From contig CALMWI010000146.1 in assembly GCA_937873545.1 (NCBI GenBank), forward strand, positions 1 through 7,953: a stretch of DNA of 7,953 bases. The letters run 5' to 3'. Shown here one piece after another: positions 5,495-7,953 of the stretch (position 1 is the stretch's first letter; every line of letters starts with the position of its first letter). Under the pieces are notes generated by a model that saw only the letters and a program-made list of their open reading frames with translations, searched no databases and was not told the origin of the DNA. The DNA is from an uncultured bacterium. Its GTDB lineage: Bacteria; UBA4055. Both the position numbers and the translations under genes were made by a program.

Positions 5495-7953
5495 AGCGAG
5501 TTACCGGAAAAAAAATTATATCTTATTGACGGCTACGGCCTGATATACAGAGCGTTCTTTGCCTTCGGGGCAAAGCCGCTGATCACTAAAGAAGGATTCA
5601 ATGTCTCTGCCCTGTACGGTTTTTTTTCATCCTTCTTCAACCTGATAGAGAATGAAGCGCCGGAGTATATGGCGATCGTTCTTGATACCGCCGCGCCTAC
5701 ATTCAGGCACGATCTGTATCCCGAATATAAAGCTACCCGCGAGAAAATGCCTGAGGAGCTCAGGAATCAGATCCCCCTTCTGTACGAAATGATCGAAGCC
5801 ACAGGTATCCAGACCATATCTCGGGAAGGATATGAAGCAGATGATCTGATCGGAGCCATCAGCAAAAAGGCTCCTGAACTGGGATACACGGTATATATCT
5901 TTTCATCCGACAAAGATCTTGCTCAGCTTGTAAATGATAAGGTTTTCGTTTACGACCCCAAGGATCAGACCATTTATGATCGGGAAGGGGTGAAACAGAA
6001 GTTCGAGCTTTATCCTGAACAGATCAAAGATTTTCTTACCCTGACCGGAGACACTTCAGACAATATTCCGGGAGTGCCTAAAGTCGGAAGAAAAACTGCG
6101 ATAAAGCTGCTGCAGGAGTTCGGAACGATAGAGGGAGTTTTTCAGAACATTGAAAAAGTGGGCGGGAATGCAGTCAGAGAATCGCTTCTGAACAGCAAAG
6201 ATATTATCAAACTTTCATCGGAGCTTGTAGCTCTAAAGACCGATCTCGAAGTCGATCTGGATGAGGAAAAACTTCACATCAAAAGTTATGATTTTGAGAA
6301 ACTTGCCGATTATTTTTATAAGCTCAATATGAAGCGGCTGTTAGAATATCTTGAAAAAAAGCAGGGTGTACAGACAGAGCGGACAAAGGCTGACAGATAT
6401 GATCACAGCAAATATGATTTTCATACGATCGGTGATAAAAAAGATGTAGATCAGCTTGTTAAAAGAATTAAGAAATCCGCAAAGTTTTCAATGCGCTTTG
6501 ATATTGAAGGAGATTATCTTCTTGAATTAAAAATAAAAAGTATTTCAATTTCATTAAAAGAGTACGAATCTTATTTTATAAGTAAAGATTTCAAAGAATC
6601 AAATGAACAGATGAGCCTTTTTGATTCGGAAGATAAAGATCCTATAGGTGACTTTCTCACGGATTTTAAAGAAATACTCGATGACTGTGACATCATCTTG
6701 ATCGGTTATGACCTGAAAAGAGTCCTTCATGCTTTGAAAAATTACGGATTCGAAGTCAAATGCGCTTTGTTCGATATCCTTCTGGGGGATTTTCTGGTCA
6801 GAAGCGGTATAAGCAACCATGACCTATCAGGGATCGCAAGAAATTACCTTAATCATTTTACGATAGAAGAAAAAGAATCTTCCTTTGAGAAAAAGATAAC
6901 CGAATGCGAAAAAGCTGAACTTATTTTCAGGAGTTCATTTAAGATCAAAGAAGATATACGTGCGGATGAAGAGATTAAAAAAATATTTTACGATATGGAA
7001 ATCCCGCTTTTAAGAGTTCTTTTCACAATGGAAAGGTGCGGAATAAAGATAGACAAGCCTGTTCTTGAAAATATTTCAAAAGAAATGGCATCTGCTGCGA
7101 AAGAGCTTGAAAAAACTATATTTATGCTTGCAGGTGAGGAATTTAATCTCGATTCCCCAAAACAATTAAGTCAGGTTCTTTTCGAGAAACTGAATATGAA
7201 GAGCGGGAGAAAGGGCACAAGCGGAGCATTTTCGACCGATCACGCAGTACTGAAGAAGCTTGCTTATGAGGGTATGCCGATAGCTGATTACCTCTTAAAA
7301 TACAGAGAACTGTCAAAGCTGAACAATACTTATGCCGCAGGACTTATTAAATATATATACACACCGACCGGAAGGATACATACGACGTTTTTGCAGCATG
7401 TAGCCACAACAGGCAGGCTTTCATCGGCGAATCCGAACCTTCAGAGTATTCCTATCAAGAATGAGGTCGGCGAAAAGATAAGGACGGCTTTTATTCCGAG
7501 ATCAGGATATAAAATTATTTCTGCGGATTATTCCCAGATAGAATTGAGAATTCTTGCGCATCTGTGCAGAGATGAAAATCTGACCGAAGCTTTCAGGCAG
7601 GGAGTTGACATTCATAAGGCTACAGCATCGAAATTATACGGAGTAAGAGTAGATGAAGTTACAAAAGAGATGCGGTCAAGAGCAAAAACCACAAATTTCG
7701 CCGTTCTTTACGGAAAAACGAAATTCGGGCTTAGCGAAGACATGGGGATCAGCTTTCAGGAAGCTTCAGACTTCATTGACCTGTATTTTTCCCAGTTCAG
7801 CAAGATCAAAGAATATATTGACGATACAACACTTTTCATAGAGCAGTACGGTTATGTAAAAACCATGTTCGGAAGAAAAAGAGAGATCCCCGAGATCAGA
7901 TCGTCCAACAAAAACATTAAGAGCGCTGCGGTCAGAGCGGCGGTCAACGCGCC
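5492..7953 (+). CDS. polA: DNA polymerase I, cut by right edge
   Basis: The first 820 codons of a protein expected to have roughly 900 residues. It fills gaps and removes RNA primers during lagging-strand synthesis and repair. Residues 1-290 are the 5'-3' nuclease. All nine metal-binding acids known from the E. coli enzyme are present with a two-residue shift: Asp13, Asp65, Glu115, Asp117, Asp118 (YEADD), Asp140 and Asp142 (SSDKD), Asp187 and Asp190 (GDTSD). Residues about 310-485 are the 3'-5' exonuclease fold, with Asp337-x-Glu339 and Asp407 kept but the motif III Tyr and Asp apparently absent. Residues 495-820 are the polymerase: TGRLSS at 640-645, motif A ADYSQIELR at 678-686 with catalytic Asp679, and the O-helix Arg728, Lys732, Phe736, Tyr740 (NFAVLYG, where E. 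coli has NFGLIYG). Phe736 is the residue that normally disfavours dideoxynucleotides. Motif C (HDE) lies beyond the window. QMSLF at 373-377 may bind the sliding clamp. It starts 66 bp after the PEGA/SUMF1 gene and could be cotranscribed with it. Confidence 0.96.
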   Translation, partial: MSELPEKKLYLIDGYGLIYRAFFAFGAKPLITKEGFNVSALYGFFSSFFNLIENEAPEYMAIVLDTAAPTFRHDLYPEYKATREKMPEELRNQIPLLYEMIEATGIQTISREGYEADDLIGAISKKAPELGYTVYIFSSDKDLAQLVNDKVFVYDPKDQTIYDREGVKQKFELYPEQIKDFLTLTGDTSDNIPGVPKVGRKTAIKLLQEFGTIEGVFQNIEKVGGNAVRESLLNSKDIIKLSSELVALKTDLEVDLDEEKLHIKSYDFEKLADYFYKLNMKRLLEYLEKKQGVQTERTKADRYDHSKYDFHTIGDKKDVDQLVKRIKKSAKFSMRFDIEGDYLLELKIKSISISLKEYESYFISKDFKESNEQMSLFDSEDKDPIGDFLTDFKEILDDCDIILIGYDLKRVLHALKNYGFEVKCALFDILLGDFLVRSGISNHDLSGIARNYLNHFTIEEKESSFEKKITECEKAELIFRSSFKIKEDIRADEEIKKIFYDMEIPLLRVLFTMERCGIKIDKPVLENISKEMASAAKELEKTIFMLAGEEFNLDSPKQLSQVLFEKLNMKSGRKGTSGAFSTDHAVLKKLAYEGMPIADYLLKYRELSKLNNTYAAGLIKYIYTPTGRIHTTFLQHVATTGRLSSANPNLQSIPIKNEVGEKIRTAFIPRSGYKIISADYSQIELRILAHLCRDENLTEAFRQGVDIHKATASKLYGVRVDEVTKEMRSRAKTTNFAVLYGKTKFGLSEDMGISFQEASDFIDLYFSQFSKIKEYIDDTTLFIEQYGYVKTMFGRKREIPEIRSSNKNIKSAAVRAAVNA
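6608..6622 (+). other. Possible sliding-clamp binding peptide (QMSLF) inside PolA
   Basis: Codons 373-377 of polA read Gln-Met-Ser-Leu-Phe, very close to the known bacterial beta-clamp consensus QL(S/D)LF. The peptide sits in a charged stretch (NEQMSLFDSEDKDP) between exonuclease motifs I and II, where an exposed loop is plausible. Binding is inferred from the pentapeptide alone. Confidence 0.4.

Noticed and set aside
1..7953. CRISPR arrays, insertion sequences, tRNA or rRNA genes, toxin-antitoxin or phage-defence modules
   Set aside because: Reading both strands showed no regular direct repeats with spacers, transposase motifs, cloverleaf or rRNA segments, or small paired genes. Almost all the DNA is explained by seven recognisable genes.

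Overview
The window is ordinary-looking chromosomal DNA from a moderately AT-rich bacterium, and nearly all of it is coding. It holds seven genes: five on the minus strand (about 1-3852) and two on the plus strand (3983 to the right edge). No RNA gene, insertion sequence, CRISPR array, phage gene or attachment site was recognised. The organism cannot be named. Two exported proteins have signal peptides ending in SQ/AQ, and one of them joins PEGA-type repeats to an SUMF1/FGE-type domain. Both traits are common in the FCB group (Bacteroidetes/Chlorobi relatives and candidate phyla near them), so that is my tentative placement.

Left part, minus strand, in transcription order: ruvX (Holliday-junction resolvase-like, GTG start), a GT8/glycogenin-like glycosyltransferase, an extended-SDR NAD-dependent sugar-nucleotide epimerase, and an RluA-family RNA pseudouridine synthase. 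Each gene overlaps the next (ATGA, ATGA, then 22 nt), so the four look like one translationally coupled operon. After a 49-bp gap follows the N-terminal 220 residues of a secreted prolyl-oligopeptidase-family (S9A) peptidase, which runs off the left edge. That gap carries a plausible promoter of its own. The glycosyltransferase and epimerase form a likely sugar-transfer pair placed between nucleic-acid housekeeping genes.

Middle: a 130-bp AT-rich divergent intergenic region (3853-3982) must hold the start signals for both the ruvX operon and the plus-strand genes.

Right part, plus strand: a 480-residue exported protein with a signal peptide, three PEGA-like beta repeats and an SUMF1/FGE-type domain that appears to lack the catalytic cysteine pair. 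After 66 bp comes polA (DNA polymerase I), starting at TTG and cut by the right edge after 820 codons. Its 5'-3' nuclease and polymerase residues are intact as far as visible. Its 3'-5' exonuclease domain appears to have lost motif III and carries a QMSLF peptide resembling a sliding-clamp binding motif.

I found no clear new biological system. The points most worth a second look are the partly eroded proofreading domain and possible clamp motif in PolA, the glycosyltransferase with a long insert after its DxD motif, the mixed coupled operon, and the PEGA/SUMF1 protein.
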